Shown piece after piece: positions 32,781 through 45,689 of a stretch of DNA of 64,000 nucleotides. The stretch spans positions 19,799,681 to 19,863,680 of the forward strand of contig NC_088786.1 of assembly GCF_949628265.1 (NCBI RefSeq). Reading direction: 5' to 3'. A program made the position numbers and the translations under genes. The DNA comes from Cloeon dipterum. Lineage: Eukaryota > Arthropoda > Insecta > Ephemeroptera > Baetidae. Numbering within the stretch: the stretch's first letter is position 1; every line of letters begins with the position of its first letter. Under the pieces are notes generated by a model. The model had not been told where the DNA came from. It saw only the letters and a list, made by a program, of their open reading frames with translations, and did not search any database.

Positions 32781-35700
32781 TCAAAACTCCTGCTGTGCTG
32801 CCAGAGCCATTCTTCTGATGTTGCTCAAACATCCCGCCGAGCTCTCCTGTAAATGCTCGTCGGAAGATCCGATGGTCTGAAGCAAGTGCTGCGAAAAACA
32901 AAATATTTCCCCTTATTTTCATACCAGTAACAGGAATCGCGTCTTACGGGGACGACGCCACTGTCGAACATGCAAATGCAATTGTACGGTTCTGTGGAAA
33001 GCTTGTAGAGAGCGTTGGCCGTGGCACGGAGCACACCCAGGTTGGAGCAGGTCATATAATCGACTAGGGTGGGCACGATTCCCAGCAGGCCGAATTTCCT
33101 GCAGTTGCTGCCGTAGACAGCGCAGTGGGCGATCGCTGTTGACAGGTGACTGCGTAGAGTCGGATCCTCCTGGGAAAATTTTTATTCGTGAAGCCCTCTT
33201 AAAATGGTGAATATAAATTTTGGTACAGTCGTTACGAGCGAGGCGAGTCTTTCCACGACGCCGTAGTCGGTGATGATGCCCAGGTTGTCCTTGTCCTTGC
33301 TGGCGATGCAACTAACCGTGGCGCACACATTGCTCAACACCCTCTTGTCGTTGGACGAGAGCAAGGTCACCAGCAGCTCGAAGCCGCCGATCAGACTGCG
33401 AACCATTTCGGCAGAGTCCTGAAAAGTTGATTACAATTATTAAGTATCAATAAATTAATTTAAAAACGTCGTATTGAATAAATGAGTTAAAATTTATTTT
33501 AAAATAAACGACACCATATACAAAAAATAATTGGAACATTGAAACAGGCGCATTCACGATTTTATATTAGCGGCTTGAAATAAAGTTGAGTTTTGATCAC
33601 AGTTTAAGAAACGGTATAAAGCAATAGGGAAATCACAATTGAAACAAATACAGTCATTCGTCAGTTTGTTTTAGCAAATTGAAATTTGAAATCAATATGG
33701 CAAAGAAAAAAACAAAGGCTGACTTCCCCTCCAAATAAGAAAAAAATAGAACAAAAAATTATCTGGCTTGTTAAGAAAATTCCTTGGTGATAGAAATACT
33801 TAAAAAAAAACTTATTTGGAAAGAGCTATTGGTAGTAATGATGTGGGAATATTACACTCCAAAAATTAATCCAGAATTGGTCGAAAGTTTTTCGAATTGA
33901 CCCATCTGAAATTCACATCCCTATTAATATTCCCAAAAATGCTATTGAATAAAAAATTACAACTTTTCCTCTAAAAATAACAAACCTGCTGAACTCATTT
34001 TTAGTTTAAAACATTTCTATTGTGTAAAATCTGTGTTTTTCACCGACTCTTATATTTATGCACTAGTAATTCATAAAATATATCTTCTAATTTTTAAAGC
34101 GATATTTAGTACACACGAAAGTCCTTCAAAATAAGCAAAATTACGAAAAAAATATAATTCAATATATAATCGAAAATTATTTGCATAAATATTCGTGTTT
34201 TAATTCCTAATTAATTTTTTTCACCTACCTCGGCGTGCTTGATGAATGGGCACAAAGATGAAGCGGCGTTGGCTTGCACCTGCGGATCAGAGCACTTGAG
34301 TAGCGTCCAAATGAGCCGCACGCCGTCCAGCTCGAGCAGGATCTTCAAGCTCTGGGGCTCCTGCGCAACTTGGCCCAGGGCAGAAACGGTGTTTTCCAGC
34401 AATTTCGGGTTGGTGCCCGAAAGCAGGGCGACCAGCGATGGTAGGCCATCTGCCAAACGCAAGGCTACGCGATTGTTGGGAGACCGGCAGCACTCAGCGA
34501 TAGCACCTACCAAATTTGTCAACACCTGACAAATTAATAGGCATTATTTTAATAGAAAATTTGCTTCAAATAAGGAAAATCTGATAATTCTCACATTTAA
34601 AGCAAAAGAAACTTTAATATTAATTAAATAGAATTTTTTGTTAGGGCTCTGAATTCTAATCGATTTGTAAGTTTGCTGATAAAGAGTCTACTATTTTTAT
34701 ATAATTTTCCGAGCAAACTAATTAGTTTAAAATGGTATTTAGGTATTTTTAAACTTTAAATAGTTACTATAGGCCATTAATTTTAATTGGCATATTTCAA
34801 AGAAATATTTGATTTTTACTGGTTCATTATTTCATAGTATTTCCCCTGCAGAATCTTTAAATTTGCATAATGCTTGGTTTTTACGGTTTTGAAATTTTAG
34901 ATACGTTTTCGAATTGTATGTCAATGATATTTGCAAATTTGATGCTAAGACAAACAGTTGAAAGAGTAAAATCGTCTAAAATTAAGTTTTTTTTACCTCC
35001 TCGTTATCCTCGCTTTTCAAGCAAGCGACGAGAAGCTCAATCGTGTCGAGTTCCTCGAGACGCCTCACGTTTTCGGGGCTAATGGCGCATTTCCAGAGTG
35101 CGCCGCTCAGTGCCGCAACAATGGGCTTATTGTTGCCGTCCTTGATTGCCGTTTCCGCCCTCAGCATCTGCACGAGAGGATCGAGCCCGCCGTTCTGCCG
35201 AACCGCGTCCCGAGTCGCCTTTTCCTCGGCGCACTGAAAATAACGTAATTGGCTGCTTCCGCTGCTCTACTCACGAAGCTAATTCTTACTTTGAAGATGG
35301 CCAGCGCTGCGTGCTTCCGCAGCTCAGGGTCGTCGCTGGAGAGGTGGGTGACCAAGTCGGGGATCATCCCTTCTTTCTGCATCGCCAACTTGAAAATTTC
35401 CTAATAGATGGGTTATTAGTGAGAGAATTTTTTATTTTGTATTTAAATTTAGATTAGTTAGAGCTATTTTTTTAATTTGTGTTCTGTTCAAATAGGTTGT
35501 TGATTTTGTTAGAAATTGAACTACCTGGGAAACATCAATTTCCTCCCAACTTTCAGGGAATTTAAAAAAAAAATACAAAATAAAACCTACCTCCGTGGCA
35601 CATTGTTGGACCGTGGCAGCCGCAGGCACGAGCACGTTTCTGTGCACCGACCTGAGCAGTCTGGCCAGCAAGGGAACGCAGCCAGCGCGCTGCATGGCCT

Positions 35701-37570
35701 TTTTGTTTTTCTGGCTCTGTGACAGCGACCACAGGGCTCTGGCACCGGCATGGGCCACGTCCAACATTTGCACCTCGTCGTCCGACAACTGCTCCAATTT
35801 CCGCTCCAATACGCTGATTGGGATGTCTAGCAAGTCAACCTGTCTCAAAATAATATTAATATTAGCTTTTACAACCAAAATATTTTTCTGGACTATTTTT
35901 AGGAATGTGCAAAAATATTCGATTTTTTAATCGGTGTCTCGTCTGATTTTCGGTTTAAAAAAACAATACCAACAGTTAAGAATGAAACAGGTAAAATACC
36001 AGTCTGGCGAGTCCATAGTAGGACTTGCGGACCATGCGGCTGGCCTTGTTGACTTTGGCAACGTGCGCGAGCGTCTGAGCGGCGAGCAAGCGGAGCTGGT
36101 AGTTTGGCGACGCAAGCAACGTGACGAGGTGCGGCACGCCGCCCAGGTCGGTGATGCTGCGCCGCACCAGCGTGCACTCTGCCAGCTCGGACAGCACCTG
36201 CAGGGCCACGATCTGCACACTTGCGTCATTAGCTATCATGGAATGTTAGGCTCGTTGAGATGGTATACTTTGCACTTGACGTCGGCAGTCGTCAGCAGGT
36301 TGATCAGCACCTCGATGCCGCCGATGTCACGGATCGCCTGCTGGCACGACACGCTGTTCAGCTCGTGCTCCTTCAGACAGGTCAGCGCCAAAACCGTCGC
36401 CGTCCGGTTACCAGCCTGACAAAGAACTGAACCAGTCATCATCTGATTTAATTTGGGTTTTCTGGTATTTTTCAGGTGAAATCTTTTTGATATTTGTACC
36501 ATTTTTGAGCTAATATATTGAATTTATCAAAAGCACTCCAAAGTTGGATTTTTACACAATTGGTAGGCAAGTGCAAAGTTTCGATATTTTTCTGTAGCCG
36601 CTTTGATATTTAGGCTGGCTGCGACCTCAACCTTTTAGTTGAAAAATAGTTGAGAGCGAGCGCATTCCAGCTAATAGAAAGTAGGCTATCCGCTTGTCTT
36701 GCGCGACGAGCGGATTGTCTACCGTTTTCTCTCTCAGGGGCTTACGCGCTGCTTGGATGCCGGCTTACAAACACAAAGTTTGCCGAGTAGCGAGGATTAG
36801 GATTGAAGGAAAATTTTTAGCAAGCTCTAAACATAAGGGATGAAATGTAATGTGTTTTCGATGTAAAAAATTCGAGAAAATGTGTTTTGAAAAGCATACT
36901 GAGCGTAAAAAATGTATGATTGAATTTTATTAAATGTAAAATATTTTCATGCTAATTTTGGCATTGAGCAAATGCGCCAATTAGGTCAAATACTGATGGA
37001 ACTACTTAAGCCTAATTAATAAAATGTATTGCTCTAATTTGGAATCATTATGTCGATTTAAAATAACTCGAGGGACAAAATTTAACAAAATAGAAAGTTA
37101 AAAATAGCATCTCTTTTTGGATTAGTTTTTTTTTCAATTTTTTCTAAGACATTTAACTATTTTACCTGCCTATACAATGTTAAAAGTAATATTTTCTTAT
37201 TAGGAGTTTTTCTGAAATTTTAAATTGGATGTTATGATATTTCAATTTTCGGTTTTTGTATATTTATTTTGTTTTTATAACAATACAAAAACAACTTACA
37301 CACTCCCTATCATAACACAGACCAAGAAACTGTGTCTATTGTAAGACTCACCCTAGTGTACTTTATTAGCTTCTGGATGTCCCAATAAGTGCAATCTAAA
37401 TTGCTAGCAGTCTTGTTCTTGAGCTGCTGACAAATGAGGTCATCGCCGGAGTCGTCGTCGGAGCTGTCCTCAGCAGAAGAGCCCGAATTGCAGCTGATCG
37501 CTGTCGACGTCCTCGGCTCGCCGTTTTTGTGAGACGACGAAATACTTGACCTCTTTCCACTCACACTCAT
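32781..37570 (-). CDS. gudu: Armadillo-repeat protein gudu / ARMC4 (ODAD2)
   Basis: ARMC4 is a docking factor for outer dynein arms of motile cilia and flagella; Drosophila gudu is needed for male fertility. Ten exons (5' to 3'): 37352-37570, 36269-36415, 36000-36212, 35591-35839, 35290-35400, 34997-35233, 34229-34525, 33227-33418, 32948-33169, 32781-32888; all introns are phase 0 and the protein is 664 residues, like fly gudu and shorter than vertebrate ARMC4. A Ser/Asp-rich N-terminus (1-50) is followed by [12 protein letters not shown] and tandem armadillo repeats to the end. Family blocks: [75 protein letters not shown]. The start was set at 37570; more upstream Met codons are in frame but look like 5' UTR. 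Confidence 0.95.
33419..34228 (-). other. gudu intron 7
   Basis: 810 bp of very AT-rich DNA between exons at 34229-34525 and 33227-33418. Nothing else was seen in it. Confidence 0.7.
36416..37351 (-). other. gudu intron 1
   Basis: 936 bp, AT-rich with a GC-richer patch at 36640-36790. No feature was recognised. Confidence 0.7.
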
Positions 37571-37649
37571 AATGAGAGCGGCAATAATAATTTCAACAAT
37601 GTGCACGCACCGGCATGCACCCGCACAAATCAACCAACTCTTCATCACC

Positions 37650-37847
37650 ATGACGACCGAAAACACTTCTCGAATGTACGCGTCGCGCGAATGCATTTCA
37701 AGTACCCTTAAAAATTCTGCTCGGGAAAAATTATGCCTCCAGTCGCATACGGATTTAATTAACAAAATGGTGGAAATCATTATGCTTGAAAATTATATTT
37801 CTGCTGAAGAATATTTAAAATTCATGATTCCAGATAAATTCAAATGA
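37650..37847 (+). CDS. Possible small protein gene, 65 aa
   Basis: The ATG in a good context (CATCACCATGA) opens 65 codons ending in TGA, 80 bp head-to-head from the gudu start. AATAAA follows at 37990-37995. The peptide begins MTTENTSRMYASRECISS, has a likely helical middle (DLINKMVEIIMLENYI) and ends AEEYLKFMIPDKFK. The frame stays open upstream to 37572. I do not recognise the family. It could equally be part of the gudu 5' UTR on the other strand read by chance. Confidence 0.35.
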   Translation: MTTENTSRMYASRECISSTLKNSAREKLCLQSHTDLINKMVEIIMLENYISAEEYLKFMIPDKFK

Positions 37848-39230
37848 AGGAACTTCTGAATAGAATTTACAAGCACCAAAGAAACAAAAATCCAGAAGTT
37901 ACGTAAAATAACAGCTCATGCATTTTGTTCAAACTAGGAATTATTGTAAAATTAATTTTACTGTAACAAAATACGTAAAGATGTACTGCAATAAAAAACT
38001 TATCCAAATAAGAATTAGTTATTATTATTTTCTATAATGAACAATGCTTTGCATATTTTTTCTTAGTTAAATATTTTGATTGAATTAATCCCCAAACGCA
38101 ATCTTGTCAATCCGTGCCCGTTTTAATCATAACATCATTAGGTTTAATTTAATATTTTCCCTCCCCGAGTTTTAGATTTAAAAGCAGAGTGAATTCTAAC
38201 GGCAGCGGTTGAAAATCAAAGGGGAAAAACTGGAAGTACTCACACATTTTTGAAAGAATAACAACATTGCGTTGTAGCGCAGACGGCAGAACAGTTGGAG
38301 CGTGTCCCACTTGTGAGTATGTGTTCATTGTCAGCACCACTGGCCCGTGCACAAAGGCTAGTGAGTATTTAAACGCCATGGAATGCCGACAGCCGTCGCA
38401 CACACTTAACATAAAACTTGTGTTTATGCGTTACACTGCATTCTCGCGTAAAGCAGAATAATGTGTTAAGGACGAAACTGTGTTTGCGTCACAAGTAAAC
38501 TACCATTTTTGCTGAAGCTGGACCCTATAAATCTGGATTTTTATTTTTGGCGGATACACGCGATTTCATTCAATTCGTCACGCTGAGCAGATTCCAAAAA
38601 CGTAAATTTGATTTCATTCTGACCACTTTTCAAGAAATTATGTAAGTTTGAAATTTGTTAAAATTTGACTTTGAAAAGTGAACCATAAATTGCGGGAATT
38701 TGGCAAATTTGTCATCTTTTATCAAACACTTTCAAACAACACCATAACTTTCGAAATAAAAGGTGTGAGTATAAAGGAACAATTTAATGTTTAATTTTTA
38801 AACGCTGGGTGTTTGATTAAATTTTTAAAATAGCAGGCTCTAGAGGCATCTGAAACAAATTCATGAAGGTTCGTTTTCCCCAAATTTCTACGTTTATTTC
38901 ATTCGTAAGTAGTATATTTTGTAATAACAATTTAATTTTCTTAAAGGTTTGGATGGAATTTCACAAGATTTCGTCAATTCATCTCTTTTTAATTGTGGCC
39001 AACATGATAAGTACATATGAGGGACCGAGACGTTTGCTGTCCTGTTCCAAATAATTGTTCTATCTACTCCTAGTTTTAAATCCAGCTAAAGTAGAATGAA
39101 TGAGAAATTGTAAGCTTTAAGACGCTTGAGCTAACGTACAACTCGCTTTATACTTTAACTGAATGAATTTCGAAGCGTTGATAGTGTTCAGTAAAAAAGT
39201 ACCGAAGTTATCTAAGGCAGACACTCGCCA
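37848..39230. other. AT-rich intergenic DNA
   Basis: No gene or RNA was recognised. The short frames here are low-complexity. Confidence 0.55.
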
Positions 39231-39249
39231 GAAATAAAAAAAAGTGGCT

Positions 39250-39687
39250 GTGAAATTGCAGAGACTCGGTGCTCATTAGTGAGACACCAGCAGCGAAAAG
39301 CGGCGCGCGTGCCGGCGAAAAGGGAGTCGAAATGTAATTCAGCAGGCGGCGTTGGCGCGGCCGTAAAGGGAACACACGCCGCTCATTACTCATGCACGCG
39401 CCGCTCAATTATTAAAAGCGCAATTTGCATTTTTTACGAGGCCTGCCGCTGCCGGGCCGGGCCAAGCGGGCAGGTAGGAAAAATTGGCACGCGCGCACGG
39501 CATCGCTGCACGCGTGCACTGTCCATTAGAATATGGCACGTGCGAAAACGTCCCAGGGGCTGCAGTTGCGGGGCCGGCCGCCGAGGGCGCCGCTGGCGGC
39601 TGCGGATAAGCGGCCGGTGCTCCGCGTCTCTTCAGATGGCAAGCTGGAGCTGCAGCAGCCGGCCGGGATGACCCATCGCTCCGAGGG
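39250..39687 (+). other. Candidate 5' UTR exon / GC-rich island of the glutamate receptor gene
   Basis: A CpG-rich block ending at a strong donor GGGGTGAGT (GT at 39688-39689). It would splice to the acceptor TTTTGCAG before 40899, just upstream of the receptor ATG. This is inference from position and signals. Confidence 0.35.
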
Positions 39688-40189
39688 GTGAGTTGAAGCC
39701 CACACAAACACCACTGCAGCCGCTCTCTCATTGTGTATATTTTGCTTTATTTCTAATTGGTTCACTTGCGTTGTGCGACCAGCAATCGATTCGAGCGTTT
39801 GCCTCTTTGAGATTTTCCCCGGGATGCTCCCGGCATGTCGCGGCTCGAGAGTTGTCACTTTTAGTTTCGTGACACCCTCTACAATTTTTCTTTTTGATGG
39901 GAGGACTCTTCAGTTGTCAGCTTTCATTTTGAAATGCCTTTGAAAATAAATTATCGGTTGCTGAAATTTCTTTTGACTGTCTTTCATTTTTTACTTTAGT
40001 CTGCAATGTTGGGACAGTTCTGCCTTGTCTTCTTGCTCGATCGGAATTGTAGATTTTTCTAGCTATAAAAATTGCAGTTATTTTGATCATTTGAGAAATT
40101 CCTTGTAGTTCAAAACTGCCAAGTGAAGGCAACACCATTCGTTTAAAATTGTTGATACTTAACGCACTGCAGCTTCAGATTCAATCCTG

Positions 40190-40640
40190 CTATTGTGAAT
40201 TCATTCAAAAATCGCCGTAGAATAATTTAAAGACATGAAAATGGAAAAATTAGTGTTTTTCGAGTTTAGAAGTGACATATCTCGATAAAAAAAGAATACC
40301 ACTCTGAAATTTTTACAGAAGTTCACACTAGCCATGAGACAGTTTTAAAATTGAAAAAATGAAGGCTTGTTTTCAAGATTTTAATTAGAAACAAAAATTA
40401 AGAGAAATGGAATTAGACCTTGATCTAGGATATCAAATTTGGTGTTATTTCAATCGGGCTCGGCGAGAGACATCATACATTTTTAACTTTTTAAATTGCA
40501 CCTCTGGAAGATGAGATACCGAGGTCTCAAAATTTGTCTCGTAAAACCCGTAAAAAATAAATATTTATGCGAAAACTTTTGTGAACATTGATGTTTGGTG
40601 TAAATTTTGTTCATTTTGCTTTATCACGTGCCAATTTTTC
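40190..40640 (-). repeat. Dispersed repeat family B, inverted copy
   Basis: The reverse complement matches 51890-52430 in order: TGAGACCTCGGTATCTCATC, then an ATATCTCGATAAA/ATATGTCACTTCTAAACTCGA block. The orientation is opposite to that copy. Confidence 0.5.
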
Positions 40641-40917
40641 CTTTAACTCGTGAGATTTCGTCTCAGTTTCCACGTTTTACAAATTAAAAACAAGCCCGCA
40701 AAATTACCACAGGCTTCCAGAAATCATTGCTTCAACGATTTTGCCTCTCCAGGAAACGAAATCAACCGATGGAAAAGCTACAAACGTTTTATATGATAAT
40801 CTTTTCGTCCTGAACTCAATTCCAGAGTTGTGTAACGAGTATGAAATCCGCGTTATTATCCACCGTTTTTACACCTTTGTCCCGGTGCTCTTTTGCAGGT
40901 CTCACCGCACATAAAAA

Positions 40918-40999
40918 ATGCAGCGTCTCGTCGCACTCGCGCTTCTCTTGTTGCTCAAAGGCCATCCCTCCACAGGCCTGCCCGATGTTATCAGAATAG
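40918..40999 (+). CDS. Kainate-type ionotropic glutamate receptor, exon 1 (signal peptide)
   Basis: Start exon of a ligand-gated cation channel of the kainate subfamily. It codes for MQRLVALALLLLLKG and onward, a clear signal peptide with a likely cut near residue 19-20, then GLPDVIRIG. It ends in phase 1 at a consensus GTGAGT and joins the exon at 61011 to read IRIG-GLFHPADD. A 5' UTR acceptor (TTTTGCAG) lies 19 bp before the ATG. The signal-peptide exon is separated from the rest by 20 kb. The subtype within the insect kainate group is not resolved. Confidence 0.85.
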
Positions 41000-42189
41000 G
41001 TGAGTACTCTTTCACGAGCGACAAAAATTAAACTGAAACAAGCGGCGGCGTGTATAATTGAACTCCCGCGCACGCTGAGCAAGCAACCGCATTCCCCCAG
41101 GGAGGGTGGCAAAGAGGACCATATTGGAGTAAGAAGCACAAACTCTCGACGAAAGTGGTCATTTTGGCCCTTTCTCTCCCAAACAAATCTCTCTGCTCGA
41201 AAATAGCTCTCTAGAGGATCGAAACGCAGCGGACCATTTTCCTCAAGGCCGTCTCCAAATAGGAGACATACAATGCACGTTGATAAATTCTAAAAATGTC
41301 CAGCATGGGAATCGATTTTTTATATACTGAGGATGCAATAATAATTTTTATATAGTTTTTGATGGGATCAAGTTTTTAAACAACACTCATGTTGCAAACA
41401 CTTAAAATTAGAGTAGCATTTCATATGAATTGCCGTGTTTGAGATATTCAATATTAAAAAAGCTCAACATTGCATACTTTGAAAAGTCCCAGTTTTTTAT
41501 AATTACAACCATATTAAATCTTTTGAGACAACAGGAAATACCTTTATTCTTTTTACAGCTTAAACTAGTAAAGAAAGTAAAGTGTTTATATATCAATAAT
41601 GAAATAGAGACACGACGCGAAATAGGGCATTTATTGTCGACCACTTCGCTCTTTAGTCTCCGTCGAGTAAATGTGTAGATCGCAATTGGAAACCGTCTGG
41701 GCGACAAAAAGCGGTGGTGGGTGCTGCTTATCCGGGCGGTGAAACCCTTCTCCAGCGTCAGAAAAACATTTATGCCGGGCGCAAAACAAATAAATAAAAT
41801 CGCGGCGCGCAAGTGGCCATAATTAATGGCGCATTGGCCGCCAGCCAAACCTCGGCCGGCACCTAGCAAATGATGCAGAGTGGCCGAAAAATGTGACTGA
41901 GCGCTGGTGCGTCGGAGGCGAAAGCCTTTCTCGAGGGATGTCTCGAGCACCCTCGACGTCATAAACATGCACAGCCTCCTCCGCCGACGAGCTTAATTGC
42001 TCTCAGCTTCGATTTCGAAACAAATGACTAATTTCCCAGGCTTGACTTGTTACAAATTTAAAGTGGAGCCTTCCAGGACAACAAAATGAACAGTATTTTT
42101 ATTTTTTAATTAATTAAGATCTTTTGATGAACAACATACGCCATCATCTTATTTAAAAAATGAACATATTTGCAAAAATAAAACAAATT
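41000..42189 (+). other. Glutamate receptor intron 1, proximal part
   Basis: AT-rich DNA with a GC-rich island at about 41690-41990. No gene was seen. Confidence 0.5.
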
Positions 42190-42530
42190 GTGCAATAATC
42201 AAATCAGGACCGGGAAACCTATAAATTTGAGATATCTTGATAAATTAAAAAATGGTTTTAAAATTATTTTGGATTCCTCTCTTTATGATATATCGAATGA
42301 TGTTCAAATTATGGGCTTAATTTACCTCTTGTTGAAATAAATCACTTTTCAAAAAGGAGACAGTCCTCACCGCTTGATCAGCCAGAAAACTTCGGGGAGA
42401 ACATTTCAGTAATTTTAACGGTAACTGGGGAATATTTCAGCTCTGTTCAAATATCCAGAGGATGTTTTAGGTAAAGATCAAAATTATATCTCTAATAACA
42501 TGTCCAGGTCCAGTATACAGATCCACTTTA
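42190..42530 (+). repeat. Dispersed repeat family A, copy 3
   Basis: Shares CAAATCAGGACCG with copy 4, TTAATTTACCTCTTGTTGAAATAAATCA with copy 2 in part, CTCACCGCTTG, ATTTTAACGG and CAGATCCACTTTAA with copy 1. Confidence 0.5.
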
Positions 42531-42539
42531 ATCCCGAAG

Positions 42540-42930
42540 TCTGTTTGCGGTTTGCCGAGGAACTCGCCCAACCGTCCTGCCGCCCGCCTGTAGGGAATTC
42601 AAGGCAGTAATGTATTTATTGCCGTTGTTGGGACAGGGAGAAAAAGCAGGCAGGACAGAGTTTGCAACATGCACACACGCAGACTCGATTATACGGAGAG
42701 CGCGCGCCGGTGCCCGAGATGCCGAGACTCGAACTGCACGGTCGATTAATCACGGCCTGCTCCTGTGGCTGCTGCTACTGCTGCGAATCTCGCGATTGAT
42801 CCCGCGCGCAGTTCATGAAGGTGCCGATTGTGAAAGCTGACAGCTCGACTTTTATACACTATCGATTATTAATTGAGCTGAACCGGGCCGAGTCCCGCCA
42901 GACTGCTCATTTAATGACTCTTGATGCAGC
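42540..42930. other. GC-rich non-coding island in the receptor intron
   Basis: CpG-rich block with CTGCTGCTACTGCTG and many AATTAAT sites at its edges. No protein-like frame; possible regulatory DNA. Confidence 0.3.
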
Positions 42931-43194
42931 TGAACAATTTGCATATATTTCTTGCAGCTGTTTCTTTCCGGAAAAATTTTGATTTTTTTAGTTTTTATTT
43001 AAAGCTAGAAAAAATTAAAACAATTTGAGGAATAAATATATAGAGCAGGGAAAAGAAAATTTGTCTAGCTTTGGCTTGCTCCTCCCACGCAACGGAGTTG
43101 AGTGTCAATCATCCTGAAACCTCCTCAGTTCATTATGGGATTTTAATACGAGTAAAATAGTTAATTTTTGTATAGTCAAAGATTTAGTTTTTTA

Positions 43195-43370
43195 TTACGA
43201 CGAACCTCGAGAGAAAAAGACGTTTAACACCAAATCTCGGCATCTGATCTCCAGATTTACACAAACTGGACACCGTTCGACGTCCGTTCGACTGGTCCTG
43301 ATCTCCCCTAGGGGGCTGAAGCAGTCAGAGGGTGCCAACCCCTACACTCTCCTACATTTTGCATTGCATG
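43195..43370 (+). repeat. Dispersed repeat family B, partial copy
   Basis: Blocks AACACCAAATCTCGGC, CTGGACACCGTTCGAC, CTCCCCTAGGGGGCTGAAG and GGTGCCAACCCCTAC recur inverted at 60600-60780 and in part at 52300-52400. Confidence 0.5.
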
Positions 43371-43539
43371 TTTTGTTAGGATAAAATTTAAAGAGGTCAG
43401 GATGAATGGGGAAAAACGCTGCTTACGGCGATGGTGTTTTATCAAAGAAGAAACTCTGTATTTTAAACTATAACTGGAAAAAATATAGCTTCACGTGTCA
43501 TTGACGTTATTTTCAAACTTTCGCAAATTGGTTTATAAA

Positions 43540-44290
43540 TTTCCAAGCAGCTCTATACTATTTGCTGTAGCTGCGCGGCAGGGACGCCGCCGCAAAAATG
43601 CGGGCCGCAACAAACCGAGCGTGTGCGGTGTTGGGCTGCTGCTATGCTGCTGATTGTGGCCGTCGGAGGGCTTTTTATTTGCTCGATCGCCTCGTATCTG
43701 AGCGAAAATTTTGTTTCGTCGGCAGCAGCCGGGTGCAGTGGCGGAAAAAGGGCTGACGCCGCGGCTTTCATTGCACGGCGCCATTCGAGTTAAGCCCTAA
43801 TGCTCGTTGTACACTGCGCCCAAAAAGGAGGCAGAGAGAGCGGCGGCAGCAGCAGCAGCCCCGGCAACAAAATTTAATTTTTCCTCCGCCTGCGAGAAAG
43901 AGAGAGAGAGAGCTGCGGGGGACCGAGGGGCGCCGGGTAATAAGATAAGCTGCGAAATCTCTTTTCTTTATTATTGAGCTGTAAAAAACGGGAATAAAAA
44001 GCGGCGCAGCGGCGTCGGCAGCGGCCCCTTCTGTGCTGATTTGCATTCAAGTAAATTGCATCTCGACCGGCAGACGAATAAAATGAGGCGAAAATTTGGG
44101 TCTGCGCGCGGCCTGTGCCCTGTGCATATCGATCTAGGGGGCAATTCATCAAAAGCGCCGCTGGGCTGCTGATGGATGGATGGTGCAATTCATTACATAA
44201 ATTATTCATCCGGCACAGCGGCGTCCAATTTGCCATCTGCGCGTCGCATCTCTTCGTTTCCAGCTCTAACTCGAACAAATGTCCACCCAG
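43540..44290. other. GC-rich non-coding island in the receptor intron
   Basis: Long CpG- and GCC-rich block with a GAGAGAGAGAGAG tract (about 43898-43912). Frames are open on both strands by composition; none was recognised. The following 44290-45360 is AT-rich with a weaker GC patch at 44870-45110. Confidence 0.3.
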
Positions 44291-45364
44291 GGAATCAAAA
44301 CTTTTTTATTAAAAAATTTTGTTAGTAATGGACTACTGCCAGATTGATTGATGGCAGCACAAACTTAAACTTGTTCTCTAATTGAGAAAGAGAAAGTCAT
44401 TAATCAACTCTCCATTTTATTGTTACCATCCGCAGGTCTGCGCATTTTCCATTATTTTCCTGGCATGTTTTACAAAGTAATGGATCAGGGTGTGCAAAAA
44501 TAATCGATATTGCGCTCAAAATAGTTGATAAATTTGATTGGTGTCAGATATTTATGTTCTAAATTTAATTAATTTTGCCAAAGAAGCCGTATGATTCCTT
44601 ACCGCAATTAAAACGATAAGTATTAATAATCGATTAACTCAAGTTAACTGTTGGTAAAATGACTCAATTTTTGGACTATTTGAATTTCCCAGAAACGTAC
44701 TAATTTCCATTTTTTGTCCTTGTTTCAATAATCCCCATTCTTGCTGAAAATCTACTGCATTCCTAAATTTATTGCCTTATTTTTTAGTAGAATACAATTT
44801 TTATTCTAATTTTCCCGCGGGTTTCATGTCGGTTTAAGCAAGAATAAATCTCATTTTCAACAATAACTCTGTATGCGTGGTTGGCAAAAGCAAAGAGTGC
44901 TTTCGTTCGCGTTGGCTCCAATTCTGCTTTCTGCTTGTTTGGCCGAAATTGCCATTTCAGCAAGCGGCGCAGTTGATAAATCACGGTCGAGGGAGCGCAA
45001 AAAGCAGGAGCGAGAAACTTTCTCGGCTAATCCGGATGTGCCACGCGATATTTCATTATGATAAAAACCAGACATGGATTGCATTTATGTACATGCGCTC
45101 GTCGCCCGGGCCGTAATAATAGTATAAATCTGCACGAGCAGAGTAAATAAAAAGAAGGCGAGTATGCGGACAGGAAAAAGCAGACAAGGGATGTGCAAAA
45201 TCGTTAGCATCTTGAAACCACAGTAGTTGTTAGACAGGATTACAAAGCTTTTTTCATAAAAACATCAAAAGTTTCTGGCATTATTTATTTATGAGTCGGG
45301 CAATGGATCTTTACAGGACAACATTTTTGTATATTTAGCTCTGACAAGTGGTCCATCTCTACAT

Positions 45365-45640
45365 TGTGCAGTAAACAAATCAGGACCGAGTTAACTGTTG
45401 AATATAAGATTTTGCTACATTATCAGATTTTGCTACATTTCTTGAAAAATTATGAGATTTTGTCAAAGATTTTTCACTCCTTTCCTCTCGTCGCGATCTA
45501 TCCAATAGTGTGAAAGCTAAGAGCTAAATTTTCTACTGGCGAAATAATTCATGATTTTAAATAAGGATATACAGTGCTCGCCTGTTGATTTGAAAAAAAA
45601 CTTTGGAGTTTGATTTTATGTATTTATTTGTGTTTCTCCG
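45365..45640 (+). repeat. Dispersed repeat family A, copy 4
   Basis: Has CAAATCAGGACCG, CCTCTCGTCGCGATCTATCC, AATAGTGTG, ACTGGCGAAATAATTCATGA and GTGCTCGCC in family order. It contains a short direct duplication of AGATTTTGCTACATT (45408 and 45425). Confidence 0.55.
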
Positions 45641-45660
45641 TGACTTTACTCAATTTTCAT

Positions 45661-45676
45661 GGGGGGGGGGGGGGGG
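45661..45676 (+). repeat. G homopolymer, 16 nt
   Basis: Sixteen G in a row. Flanking CTCAATTT and AAATTGAG are exact reverse complements around it, so it can sit in a hairpin loop. The run length may be uncertain. Confidence 0.9.
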
Positions 45677-45689
45677 TAGTAAATTGAGA

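Noticed and set aside
37571..37780. Upstream in-frame Met codons of gudu
   Set aside because: The added residues are hydrophobic and Cys-rich without family support; the region is better explained as 5' UTR.
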